Positions 1 to 7,496 of a stretch of 17,736 bases of DNA are shown in pieces. Made by a program: the position numbers and the translations under genes. Below the pieces are notes generated by a model. It was not told where the DNA came from, ran no database searches, and worked only from the letters and a program-made list of their open reading frames with translations. Source of the stretch: JAOUEA01 sp035249905 (GTDB lineage Bacteria; Actinomycetota; UBA4738; HRBIN12); NCBI GenBank assembly GCA_035249905.1, contig DATFFT010000073.1, positions 1 to 17,736 on the forward strand, given 5' to 3'. Numbering within the stretch: the stretch's first letter is position 1; each line of letters begins with the position of its first letter.

Positions 1-138
1 ACCCCCGGGTCCGGCTGGATCTACGCCGAGACGATCGCGAACGGCGAGCCCGGGCCGCTCGCCAGGCCCTTCTCGCTGGACCGGTTCACGACCGGCGCCC
101 TGATCGACGAGCACGGCGCGGCGGCGGTCGCCCATTGA
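1..138 (+). CDS. soxB: Sarcosine oxidase beta subunit, C-terminal end only
   Basis: Only the last 45 codons are present; the gene runs in from the left edge and ends at TGA. The visible residues include GSGWIYAETIANGEP and LDRFTTGALIDEHGA, which match the usual C-terminus of heterotetrameric sarcosine oxidase beta (the FAD subunit with covalent FMN). The family demethylates sarcosine to glycine. No cofactor residues are visible in this part. The assignment is supported by soxD, soxA and soxG directly downstream on the same strand, although a YjbR-type gene intervenes. The alternative is another DAO-family oxidoreductase, which is less likely given the neighbours. Confidence 0.85.
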   Translation, partial: TPGSGWIYAETIANGEPGPLARPFSLDRFTTGALIDEHGAAAVAH

Positions 139-147
139 TGACCGAGC

Positions 148-495
148 ATGGGCATCCGAGCGTCCACCGTTCGAGCGTTCGCGCTCTCGCTCCCCGAGGC
201 CGAGGAACGCCAGACGTGGGAGACCGCGACGTTCCGAGTGCGGAGCAAGATATTCCTGATGTTCAGCGAGAAGGAACGTCACGCCTGGATCAAGTCGGTG
301 CACGACGAGCAGCGGGCGCTGATCGCGATGGACGCCGACGCGTGGTTCTTCCCGCCCTACGTCGGACCCGGCGGTTGGGTCGGGGCGGTGCTGTCGAAGG
401 CCGACGGCGACGAGGTGCGCGAGCTGATCGTCGAAGCCTGGCGCATGACCGCCCCGAAGCGACTCGTCGAGGCGTTCGACGGGGAGGAAGCGTGA
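148..495 (+). CDS. YjbR/MmcQ-family small protein
   Basis: A 115-residue protein of the MmcQ/YjbR family (DUF419-like, CyaY-like fold). The N-terminal ALSLPEAEE and WETATFRV segments, the central KIFLMF strand and the AWFFPPYVGPGGWVG stretch are typical, and the length matches the family. The biochemical role of the family is not established; some members are annotated as DNA-binding. ATG at 148 is 9 bases after the soxB stop. An ATG overlapping that stop at 138 is in another frame and does not give the family protein. The stop at 495 is 4 bases before soxD, so the gene is probably cotranscribed with the sox genes. Its position inside a sox operon is unusual. No strong Shine-Dalgarno is visible. 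Confidence 0.82.
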   Translation: MGIRASTVRAFALSLPEAEERQTWETATFRVRSKIFLMFSEKERHAWIKSVHDEQRALIAMDADAWFFPPYVGPGGWVGAVLSKADGDEVRELIVEAWRMTAPKRLVEAFDGEEA

Positions 496-499
496 CCTC

Positions 500-787
500 G
501 TGCTCCTGATCCCGTGCCCGTGGTGCGGGCCGCGCGACGAGATCGAGTTCCGGTACGGGGGGCAGGCGCACGTCGGATATCCAGCGAACCCGGACGCGCT
601 CTCGGACGAGGAGTGGGCCGACTACCTGTTCATGCGCGACAACCCACGCGGGTGGTGGTCGGAGCGATGGATGCATGCGGCCGGTTGCCGCCGGTGGTTC
701 AACCTCACCCGGAACACGGCGACGAACGAGATCGGCGAGGCGTATCCGGTCGGGGAAGATCCACCGGACGACCGGGGGTCGACGTGA
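500..787 (+). CDS. soxD: Sarcosine oxidase delta subunit (left locus)
   Basis: A 95-residue SoxD-family protein, the small zinc-binding subunit of heterotetrameric sarcosine oxidase. The zinc ligands are visible: C6 and C9 in IPCPWCG, and H59 and C63 in WMHAAGC. The family hallmark RNTATNEIG follows near residues 71-79. The GTG start at 500 puts the CPWC motif at its usual place near the N-terminus, and a GGAGGAAG-like stretch lies upstream inside the end of the YjbR gene. The stop overlaps the soxA GTG by 4 bases (GTGA), suggesting coupled translation. Length is within the normal family range. Confidence 0.93.
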   Translation: MLLIPCPWCGPRDEIEFRYGGQAHVGYPANPDALSDEEWADYLFMRDNPRGWWSERWMHAAGCRRWFNLTRNTATNEIGEAYPVGEDPPDDRGST

Positions 788-3480
788 GCGGCCGCCGCCT
801 GGCGGCGCCGGCCGGCCACGGTGTCGATCGCACCCAGCCGCTCGCGTTCTCATTCGACGGCGAGACGTACGGGGGATTGGCCGGCGACACGATCGCGAGC
901 GCGCTCATCGCCAACGGCGTCGATGTCGTCGCCCGCTCGCCGCTGCTGGGCAGACCACGGGGTGTGTTCTCGGCCGGCGTCGAGGAGCCGAACGTATTCG
1001 TGGAGATCTCGGCTCCCTCCTTCCGTCCGATCGAGCCGGCGACCACGATCCCGCTGGTCGACGGTCTCGTGGCCACGTCTCGTGCGGGCGTGGGGCGGCT
1101 CCCCGCCGACGACGTGGGTGCTCCGGCCGCACACCACCGACACGCGCATGTGGAGACGCTCGTCGTCGGCGCCGGCATCGCGGGGCTGCGCGCAGCGCTC
1201 GAGGCCGCGGAAGCCGGCGACCGGGTGCTGCTGGTGGACGAGCGGTCCTGGCTCGGGGGCACGGCCACGACGGGCGACGAAGTCGACGGGGAGCCGGCGC
1301 TCCCGTGGATCGCGGCGACCGGCGGGGCGCTCTCGAGCGCCTCGGAGGTCACGGTGCTCACCGACGCCACCGCGCTCGGCGTCTACGACGACGGGTACGT
1401 GGTCGTGTACGACCGAGCCACGACGATGGAGCGCCTGCGCCATGTACGCGCGAAGCGGGTGGTGCTGGCGACGGGCGCGCACGAGCGCCCCATCGGGTTC
1501 GCTCGCAACGACCTGCCCGGCGTGATGCTCGCGTCGTCGGCGTTGCTGTACGCCGACCGTTTCGGGGTGATGCCCGGCGAGCGCGCGGTCGTGTTCAGCA
1601 CGAACCACGCCGGCCACGAGGGCGCCCTCGCGCTCGCGCGCTCGAGCCTCGACGTCGCCGCGATCGTCGATCCGGGCGAAGGCGGCCGAGCGAGCGAGGC
1701 CGCCCGAGAGGAAGGCATCGAGGTGCGCACCGGATGGCAGGTGCTCGCGGCCGACGGCGACGCGCACGTCCGCTCGGTCGAACTCGGCGGCCCCGACGGT
1801 GAGACCGAGTCGATCGACGCCGACGTCGTGCTCGTCTCCGGCGGCTGGAACCCCGCCGCCCAGCTCTGGCGAGGCATCGGCGGCGAGCTGCGCTGGGACG
1901 ACGAGCGCGCGTGCTTCGTGCCCGATGGCGGCGCTCCGCCGTGGCTGTCGATCGTCGGGGCGGCGGCGGGCGAGGTACCGGCGGGCGTTCCGTACTGGTA
2001 CTCGCCGGCCGACGATCTCTCGGAGCACTTCGTCGAGCTGCAGCGCGACTCGACCGTCGCCGACGTGCTCGAGGCCGTCGGCCACGAGCTGCGCTCGACC
2101 GAGCACGTGAAGCGCGCGACCTACATCGGCACCGCGATCGATCAGGGGCGCACGAGCGGCGCGCTCACCGCCGCGATCGTGAACGAGGCGTGGGGGGCGG
2201 GACCGGGGGCCCAAGGCCCGACCAACAGCCGTCCGCCGTACACGCCGGTCCCCTACTCGGTGCTCGCCGGTCCCGATCGCGGCCCGGCGCTGCTCGACCC
2301 GGTCCGCACCACCCCGATGCACGAGCGGCACGTGGAACGCGCGGCCGCGTTCGAGAACGTGGGCCAATGGAAGCGTCCGTGGTACTTCCCGCTTCCCGGC
2401 GAGTCGATGCACGCGGCCGTCGACCGCGAGTGCCTCGCTGTCCGGCGCGCCGCCGGCGTGATGGACGCCTCGACCCTGGGCAAGATCGAGCTCAGGGGAC
2501 CCGACGCGGCGACGTTCCTCGACCGGCTGTACACGACCCGGATGTCGACGCTCGCCGTCGGCTCGATCCGGTACGGCCTGATGCTCGGCCTCGACGGCAT
2601 GGTGTGGGACGACGGCGTCGCGATGCGCCTGGCCGACGACCGGTTCTTGATCACGACCACGACCGGCGGGGCGGCGAAGGTGATGGACCATGTCGAGGAA
2701 TGGCTGCAGACCGAGTGGCCCGACCTGCGGGTGTACGCGACCAGCGTCACGGAGCAGTGGGCGACGATCGCGGTGAACGGTCCACTGGGCCGCGACGTGC
2801 TCGACGCGGCGGGCACCGACATCGATCTCGACGCGGCGTCGTTCCCGTTCATGACGTGGCGTGAGGGCGAGGTCGCGGGCATGCCGGCGCGCATCGCCCG
2901 AGTGAGCTTCAGCGGCGAGCTCGCCTACGAGATCAACGTCGCCGCGTATCTCGGCCTCGCGATGTGGGACGCGGTGCTCGCCGCCGGCACGCCGTTCGGG
3001 CTCACCCCGTATGGCACCGAGGCGATGCACGTGCTCCGAGCCGAGAAGGGGTTCGTGATCGTGGGCCAGGACACAGACGGCACGGTGACTCCCCACGACC
3101 TCGGCATGTCGTGGATCGTGCGGAAGGACGACTCCGATTTCATCGGGAGGCGCTCCCTGCGGCGGGCCGACACGATGCGCTCCGACCGGAAGCACCTCGT
3201 GGGCCTGCTCCCGGTCGATCCGACGGTGTGGCTGCCGGAGGGCGCCCAGCTGGTCTCGCCCGAGCACGCGGCGACGCCGCCACCCGTGCCGATGCTCGGC
3301 CACGTGACGTCGAGCTACCGCAGCCCCGCGCTCGACCGCACGTTCGCCCTGGCGATGGTCCGCGGCGGCCGCGATCGCATCGGCGGACGGGTGGTCTCAC
3401 CCACACCGCGCGGGCCGGTCGAGTGCGGGGTCGTCGCTCCCGTGTTCTACGACCCCGAGGGGGAACGCCGTGACGGTTGA
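784..3480 (+). CDS. soxA: Sarcosine oxidase alpha subunit, cysteine-free ferredoxin-like domain
   Basis: This is the large subunit of heterotetrameric sarcosine oxidase (898 residues from GTG 784, which overlaps the soxD stop; the open frame extends further upstream only as an antecedent of soxD). Residues about 18-80 form a Fer2_4-like domain (FDGETY, AGDTIASALIANG) with GRPRGVFSAGVEEPN where ferredoxins carry cysteines, so no cluster is expected. Residues 123-460 form the dinucleotide-binding domain with VVGAGIAGL and end in the family motif EHVKRATYIGTAIDQGRTSG. Residues about 505-898 are the GcvT/T-protein-like folate-binding domain (MDASTLGKIELRGP, SGELAYEI, LRAEKG, VGQDTDGT). The family binds NAD here and passes methylene from the reaction to THF. 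The linker between the first two domains is about 40 residues and lacks the FYYKTF segment seen in the second SoxA of this window. Confidence 0.93.
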   Translation: MSGRRLAAPAGHGVDRTQPLAFSFDGETYGGLAGDTIASALIANGVDVVARSPLLGRPRGVFSAGVEEPNVFVEISAPSFRPIEPATTIPLVDGLVATSRAGVGRLPADDVGAPAAHHRHAHVETLVVGAGIAGLRAALEAAEAGDRVLLVDERSWLGGTATTGDEVDGEPALPWIAATGGALSSASEVTVLTDATALGVYDDGYVVVYDRATTMERLRHVRAKRVVLATGAHERPIGFARNDLPGVMLASSALLYADRFGVMPGERAVVFSTNHAGHEGALALARSSLDVAAIVDPGEGGRASEAAREEGIEVRTGWQVLAADGDAHVRSVELGGPDGETESIDADVVLVSGGWNPAAQLWRGIGGELRWDDERACFVPDGGAPPWLSIVGAAAGEVPAGVPYWYSPADDLSEHFVELQRDSTVADVLEAVGHELRSTEHVKRATYIGTAIDQGRTSGALTAAIVNEAWGAGPGAQGPTNSRPPYTPVPYSVLAGPDRGPALLDPVRTTPMHERHVERAAAFENVGQWKRPWYFPLPGESMHAAVDRECLAVRRAAGVMDASTLGKIELRGPDAATFLDRLYTTRMSTLAVGSIRYGLMLGLDGMVWDDGVAMRLADDRFLITTTTGGAAKVMDHVEEWLQTEWPDLRVYATSVTEQWATIAVNGPLGRDVLDAAGTDIDLDAASFPFMTWREGEVAGMPARIARVSFSGELAYEINVAAYLGLAMWDAVLAAGTPFGLTPYGTEAMHVLRAEKGFVIVGQDTDGTVTPHDLGMSWIVRKDDSDFIGRRSLRRADTMRSDRKHLVGLLPVDPTVWLPEGAQLVSPEHAATPPPVPMLGHVTSSYRSPALDRTFALAMVRGGRDRIGGRVVSPTPRGPVECGVVAPVFYDPEGERRDG

Positions 3481-4024
3481 GACGTTCGCCCGGGACCCGC
3501 TCGCCTCACGGGCGTCCGACCTCGCGAGGATGGCCGAGCGCACCGGGGGACGCGTCGTGGTGGAGCACGTCCCGTTCCTCGCCCAGGTCTCCTTGCGGCT
3601 CGACCCCTCGCTCGCCGAGCGAGCGCCCTTCCCGCTGCCGCTCGCACCGAACACCGTCTGGGAGGAGGGCTCTCGGGCCGCGCTCTGGCTCGGGCCGGAC
3701 GAGTGGCTGGTGCTCGGACCGCCCCACGCGGGGGGGCAGATCGTCGCCGAGCTCGAGGCTTCCCTCGAGGGCGAGCATCGCTCCGTCGTCGACGTGAGCG
3801 CGAACCGGGTGGCGATCGAGCTCGGCGGCCCGGGCCGGCTCGGGCTGCTCGCGAGCGGCTGTTCGCTCGACCTGCACGGGCGCGCATGGCGGAGCGGGAT
3901 GTGCGCGCAGACGCTCTACGCCAAGGCACAGATCATCCTGCACGAGCGGGCCGGCACGACCGGGCTGCTCGTTCGTCCGTCGTTCGCGAGCTACGTCGTC
4001 GACCGACTGCTCGTCACGACCTGA
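3470..4024 (+). CDS. soxG: Sarcosine oxidase gamma subunit (left locus)
   Basis: A 184-residue SoxG-family protein, the structural gamma subunit of heterotetrameric sarcosine oxidase. Characteristic segments are WLGPDEWLVLGPP (about residues 65-80), SVVDVSANRVAIEL (about 105-118), SGCSLDL and the C-terminal AQIILHERAG with SFASYVVDRLL. The fold is related to a GcvT half-domain. The GTG start at 3470 overlaps the end of soxA by 11 bases and has a purine-rich GAGGGGGA ribosome-binding site just upstream, still inside soxA. Length is normal. It is the last gene of the + strand sox cluster, which meets the - strand cluster convergently. Confidence 0.92.
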   Translation: MTVETFARDPLASRASDLARMAERTGGRVVVEHVPFLAQVSLRLDPSLAERAPFPLPLAPNTVWEEGSRAALWLGPDEWLVLGPPHAGGQIVAELEASLEGEHRSVVDVSANRVAIELGGPGRLGLLASGCSLDLHGRAWRSGMCAQTLYAKAQIILHERAGTTGLLVRPSFASYVVDRLLVTT

Positions 4025-4233
4025 CGATCCGTCATCGCCTCCGCCGATCCCGGCCGCCGTTCGGGGGATGCGTCCGGTGAAGAAGAGTGTCACGAGCGCG
4101 ATCCCCGCGAGCACCGACGCGGAGGCCGTCGATGCGAGCCTGCTGGCGCGTCGAGGACGGCGTCCGCCGTCGCCGCGGAGACGCCGGCGTCCCCGATCGA
4201 CGCCCCGAGGTTCGTCGTCGTGGCAGGCGGATG
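4025..4233 (-). pseudogene. Relic of an MFS transporter C-terminus
   Basis: This stretch separates two convergent gene sets. Read on the - strand, it directly follows the MFS stop at 4234 in the same frame and encodes LGASIGDAGVSAATADAVLD. The reading then jumps by one base to SRLASTASASVLAGIAL and VTLFFTGRIPRTAAG. Together these resemble the last periplasmic loop and final helix of a DHA2-type MFS transporter ending in an FFT-RIP motif. The intact neighbour has the equivalent loop (ADQPPATQDEIVRIN) followed by its own last helix, so this is best explained as the tail of a second, decayed copy. No start, no ribosome-binding site and no uninterrupted frame are seen. It could instead be a chance pattern in GC-rich DNA. 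Confidence 0.42.
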
Positions 4234-5820
4234 CTACCCGCCCAGCATCTGATCGGGCGCGTCGGAGGGCTCGGGTTCCGGAAGCCGGACCATCCGGAAC
4301 GCGTTCACCGACCCGAGCAGCCCCGCGATCAGAGGAACGAGCAACGCGACCTGGAGCGCGAAGGGGCGTGCCTCGGTGTTGATGCGGACGATCTCGTCCT
4401 GCGTTGCGGGTGGCTGATCGGCCAGGATGGCCTCGAGCTGGGTGTTCGTCATCAGCTCGGCGTCGTCCTCCAACGCGGTCGCGACCTGTTCCTGCTCGGC
4501 GGCCGAGAGCACCTGGCTCGACCGTGCGAGGTCGGTGAACGCGACCGACAGCGTCGCCAGCATGATCGCGCCCGCGAACGCGAGCCCGAACGAGAGCCCG
4601 AACGACCCGGAGGCCGAGTTCACGCCGGCGGCCTCGCTGACGCGTTCCTCCTCGATCGGGGCGAGCGTGTAGTCGTTGAGCTGCGAGACGAGCAGGCCGA
4701 GTCCCGTGCCCATCACGATCAACGGGATCGAGAGCCACCACCCCGTGGACACCCGCGGAACGACCCCGATCAGCCCGAGCACACCGACCGACACGAGCAG
4801 GAAGCCGGCACGAACGATCACGCTCGGCCGCCGGTCCCCGGCTCGCCGACCGGCCAGCATCGCGACCGCGAACATGCTGAGGGACAACGGTGCGATCGAC
4901 AGACCCGCCTGGAGCGCGTCGTACTCGAGCACCATCTGCAGGAAGATCGGCAGCGCGATCATCGTTCCGCCGAGCGCGATCTGCTGGAGCATCTGCTGGG
5001 AGATCCCCAGGCGGAACGGCTTCGAGGCGAACAGGCCGGGGTCGAGCAGGGCGGGTCTCGCGCGTCGCTTCCGCCGCGCGAGCCAGGCGGCGAGGAGCCC
5101 GAGGGAGGCGAGGCCGACCACGATCAGGGCACCGACTCGCTCACCGCCTTCCTGCCAGACGAGGATCCCGAGCACGATCCCTCCCATGCCGAGGATCGAC
5201 AGGACCGCCCCGACGAGGTCGACCCCACGACGTCCGGTGTACGGGACGTCGTGGACCATCCTCACCCCCGACAACACGACCGCGATGATCGCGACCTCGA
5301 GGGCGAACCCGACCCGCCACGAGAGGAAGGTCGTGATGAACCCGCCGAGCAGGGGTCCCACCGCGGCGGCGATCGCCGCCGCGGCCCCCACCAACGCGTA
5401 GACCCGCCGTTGCGCCGCGCCCTCGAAGTTCCCGTGGATCAGCGACTGCATCGCCGGCAGCAGGAGTGACGCACCGATGCCGCCGATCACGGCCCAGAAC
5501 ACGATGATCGCGGTGAGGTCCTGGGCCACGGTCATCGCGAGGGCGCCGACGGCGTAGCCGAGCAGGCCGAGGACGTAGGCGCGCTTCCGGCCGAACAGGT
5601 CACCGACCTTGCTCCCGATCAGGATGAACGCGGCGGAGACGAGCGCCTCGAGCGCGATCGCCGACTGCACGCCGCTCACGGTCGTGTCGAGGTCGCGGAC
5701 GACCGCCGAGATCGACACATTCATCAACGAGGTGTCGACGACGAGCACGAACATCGCCATCGCGAGCAGGATCGCGAGGCGTCGGCCGCCGGACGCGACG
5801 AGTGGATCGACGCTCGACAT
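4234..5820 (-). CDS. DHA2-type MFS transporter, 14 transmembrane helices
   Basis: A 528-residue integral membrane protein with about 14 hydrophobic segments. It carries the MFS loop 2-3 signature GSKVGDLFGRKRAYVLG (about residues 68-84) and an antiporter-type motif C region ending in AVGPLLGGFITTFLSWR. A long polar loop, rich in E, Q and T, precedes the last helix. This is the layout of DHA2 (EmrB/QacA) proton-driven exporters. The substrate cannot be read from the sequence. It lies 45 bases downstream of the soxB stop on the same strand, so it may belong to the operon and move a methylamine-related compound, but typical relatives are drug exporters. No convincing Shine-Dalgarno precedes ATG 5820. 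Length is normal. Confidence 0.88.
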   Translation of the reverse strand: MSSVDPLVASGGRRLAILLAMAMFVLVVDTSLMNVSISAVVRDLDTTVSGVQSAIALEALVSAAFILIGSKVGDLFGRKRAYVLGLLGYAVGALAMTVAQDLTAIIVFWAVIGGIGASLLLPAMQSLIHGNFEGAAQRRVYALVGAAAAIAAAVGPLLGGFITTFLSWRVGFALEVAIIAVVLSGVRMVHDVPYTGRRGVDLVGAVLSILGMGGIVLGILVWQEGGERVGALIVVGLASLGLLAAWLARRKRRARPALLDPGLFASKPFRLGISQQMLQQIALGGTMIALPIFLQMVLEYDALQAGLSIAPLSLSMFAVAMLAGRRAGDRRPSVIVRAGFLLVSVGVLGLIGVVPRVSTGWWLSIPLIVMGTGLGLLVSQLNDYTLAPIEEERVSEAAGVNSASGSFGLSFGLAFAGAIMLATLSVAFTDLARSSQVLSAAEQEQVATALEDDAELMTNTQLEAILADQPPATQDEIVRINTEARPFALQVALLVPLIAGLLGSVNAFRMVRLPEPEPSDAPDQMLGG

Positions 5821-5865
5821 CGCCGAATCATCGACGTACCCGCGACCCGACGCAAGCTCCGCCCG

Positions 5866-7077
5866 CTACCTGTGCGTGCCGGCGCTGGCAGCGTCGGGCA
5901 CCATGCGATCGGCGCGGAACCGGTCCGGGCCGAACGGCGCGATCAATGGGTCGACCCGGCCGGTCGCGACCATCTCGGCCATCGTCCTGCCGAAGATCGG
6001 CGCGCCCTTGAACCCCCATGTGCCCATGCCGGACATCAGGAAGAAGTTCCGCACCTCGCTCTCGCCGAGCAGTGGCGAGGAGTCCGGCGTCATGTCGCAG
6101 AGGCCGGTCCATTGGCGCATCAAGCGGGCCTTCGCCATGAACGGCAGGAGCTGGATCGTGCGCTTCGCGGCGTCCGCGGCGAACCCGAACGTCGAGCGCG
6201 TCGAGTACGTGTTGTACGGAAGCGTCTCCGCCCCGACGACGAGCTCGCCTCGGGCCGTCTGCTGCGTGTAGACGTAGAGATCCATCGACGAGACGAGGCC
6301 CCACAGCACCGGGGTGTAGGCCTCGGTCACGAACGCCTGCAGCGCCATCGTCTCGATCGGCAGGCGGAACCCCGCCATGCGTGCGAGCACGCTCGACCAC
6401 CCCGCGACCGCGCTCACGACGTGGCCGGCGGCGACAGGGCCGCGATCGGTGACCACCCCCCGGCAGACGCCGCCGGCCACGTCGACGCCGACCACCTCGA
6501 CGCCCTCGTGGATCTCGACGCCGCGGCGGTTCGCGGCGCTCGCGTAGCCCCACACCACCGAGTCGTGGCGCGCGAACGCACCCGGCGGGTGATAGCTCGC
6601 GCCGACGACCGGGAGCTCGCCCCCGGCCGTGAGGTCGACGAGCGGACACACGTCGAGCACCTGCTCGGGCATGAGGATCTCGGTCTCCACGCCGTAGTGA
6701 CGATGCAGCAGGACCTTCTCGCGTTCCACCTGCAGCGTGTCGATGGAGTGGCACAGGTCGAGGTTGCCCTGCGTGCTGAACAAGACGTTGAAGTCCAGCT
6801 CCTGCGAGAGCGTGCGGTACATGCCGAGGCTCGTCGCGTACAGGGGCACCGTCTCGGGCGTGTTGTAGGTGGCGCGCACGACCTGCGTGTTGCGTCCGCT
6901 GCCGCCGCTGCCGATGTACGACCGCTCGAGCACGGCGACGTCGCGGATGCCGTGGTACTCGGCGAGGTGGAACGCGAGCGAGAGCCCGTTGACGCCGCCG
7001 CCGACGATCACGACGTCGTACCGCGGCTTCAGGTCTCGCCGGGTGAGGAACTCTCGACGCCTGAGCAGACCGCTCAT
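5866..7077 (-). CDS. soxB: Sarcosine oxidase beta subunit (right locus)
   Basis: A 403-residue DAO-family flavoprotein, the catalytic subunit of heterotetrameric sarcosine oxidase, which oxidises sarcosine at FAD. VVIVGGGVNGLSLAFHLAE (residues 22-40) is the FAD-binding dinucleotide motif. H171 in FARHDSVVWGYA matches the family histidine that carries covalent FMN. The GNLDL segment and C-terminal GMGTWGFKGAP glycine-rich motif are also present. ATG 7077 is chosen because the protein then starts at the usual MSGLLRRREFL N-terminus. The start overlaps the soxG stop as ATGA and has GGAGGT about 9 bases upstream. A longer frame exists upstream to 7215 but is Arg-rich and overlaps soxG. Length is typical (about 400-415). 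Confidence 0.92.
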   Translation of the reverse strand: MSGLLRRREFLTRRDLKPRYDVVIVGGGVNGLSLAFHLAEYHGIRDVAVLERSYIGSGGSGRNTQVVRATYNTPETVPLYATSLGMYRTLSQELDFNVLFSTQGNLDLCHSIDTLQVEREKVLLHRHYGVETEILMPEQVLDVCPLVDLTAGGELPVVGASYHPPGAFARHDSVVWGYASAANRRGVEIHEGVEVVGVDVAGGVCRGVVTDRGPVAAGHVVSAVAGWSSVLARMAGFRLPIETMALQAFVTEAYTPVLWGLVSSMDLYVYTQQTARGELVVGAETLPYNTYSTRSTFGFAADAAKRTIQLLPFMAKARLMRQWTGLCDMTPDSSPLLGESEVRNFFLMSGMGTWGFKGAPIFGRTMAEMVATGRVDPLIAPFGPDRFRADRMVPDAASAGTHR

Positions 7078-7496
7078 CGGGTCAGCACCTCCGCGGCGTC
7101 GGCGCGGATCCGCTCCTCGACATGGGCAGCGAGGTTCGCGGGCACGAGGATCGTGATGGTCCCCGCTTCGACGAGCACCTTCGCGGCCGCGGCTGCGACA
7201 TCGCCTTGGAGCCATCCGGTCTCGGGCAGCCGGAGTTCGGACACCTGCGCGAACGCTTCGGAAGCGTCGGGCCCTTCGAGCACGAACGAGGTCCAGGCAT
7301 CGGAGACCGCCTCGACGAGGGCGGCGCCCGGGACGTCGGCGCGAACACCGTCGGCGTCATCCGTACCCACCAGCATCGCCTCGTTCGGCGCGAGGCGTAA
7401 CAACGCCGAACCGGCAGGTGCCTCGACGCGATCGCATACATCGCTCGACCCGAGGATGGCGAGCACCTGTGGCAGGTCGGTCCGGAGCTCAGCCAC
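7074..7496 (-). CDS. soxG: Short sarcosine oxidase gamma-like subunit (right locus)
   Basis: A 140-residue protein between soxA and soxB, where soxG usually lies. It shows gamma-like features: APNEAMLVG near residues 36-44, SFVLEGPDASEAFAQV at 70-85, and a C-terminal AAKVLVEAGTITILVPANLAAHVEERI that parallels the AQIILHE and SYVVDRL ends of the left-locus SoxG. It is about 44 residues shorter than that paralogue and only weakly similar, so the call rests partly on position. GTG 7496 overlaps the end of soxA by 8 bases and has GGAGG 4 bases upstream. The stop overlaps soxB as ATGA. It is presumably structural and may contribute to the folate-linked channel of the complex. Confidence 0.72.
   Translation of the reverse strand: MAELRTDLPQVLAILGSSDVCDRVEAPAGSALLRLAPNEAMLVGTDDADGVRADVPGAALVEAVSDAWTSFVLEGPDASEAFAQVSELRLPETGWLQGDVAAAAAKVLVEAGTITILVPANLAAHVEERIRADAAEVLTR

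Noticed and set aside
850..3303. 817-residue - strand frame opposite soxA
   Set aside because: Shadow of the left-locus soxA; composition is Arg/His/Gly-rich without motifs.
4022..4034. TGACG/CGTCA hairpin at the soxG stop
   Set aside because: Only 5 bp with a 3-base loop and no T-tract; too weak to call a terminator.
3506..4741. Long 411-residue - strand frame across soxG and the MFS gene
   Set aside because: It is Arg-rich, antisense to soxG and out of frame with the MFS gene. Only the short 4025-4233 part looks like real former coding sequence.
7078..7215. N-terminal extension of the right soxB
   Set aside because: The added residues are Arg-rich and overlap soxG; ATG 7077 has a ribosome-binding site and the expected family start.
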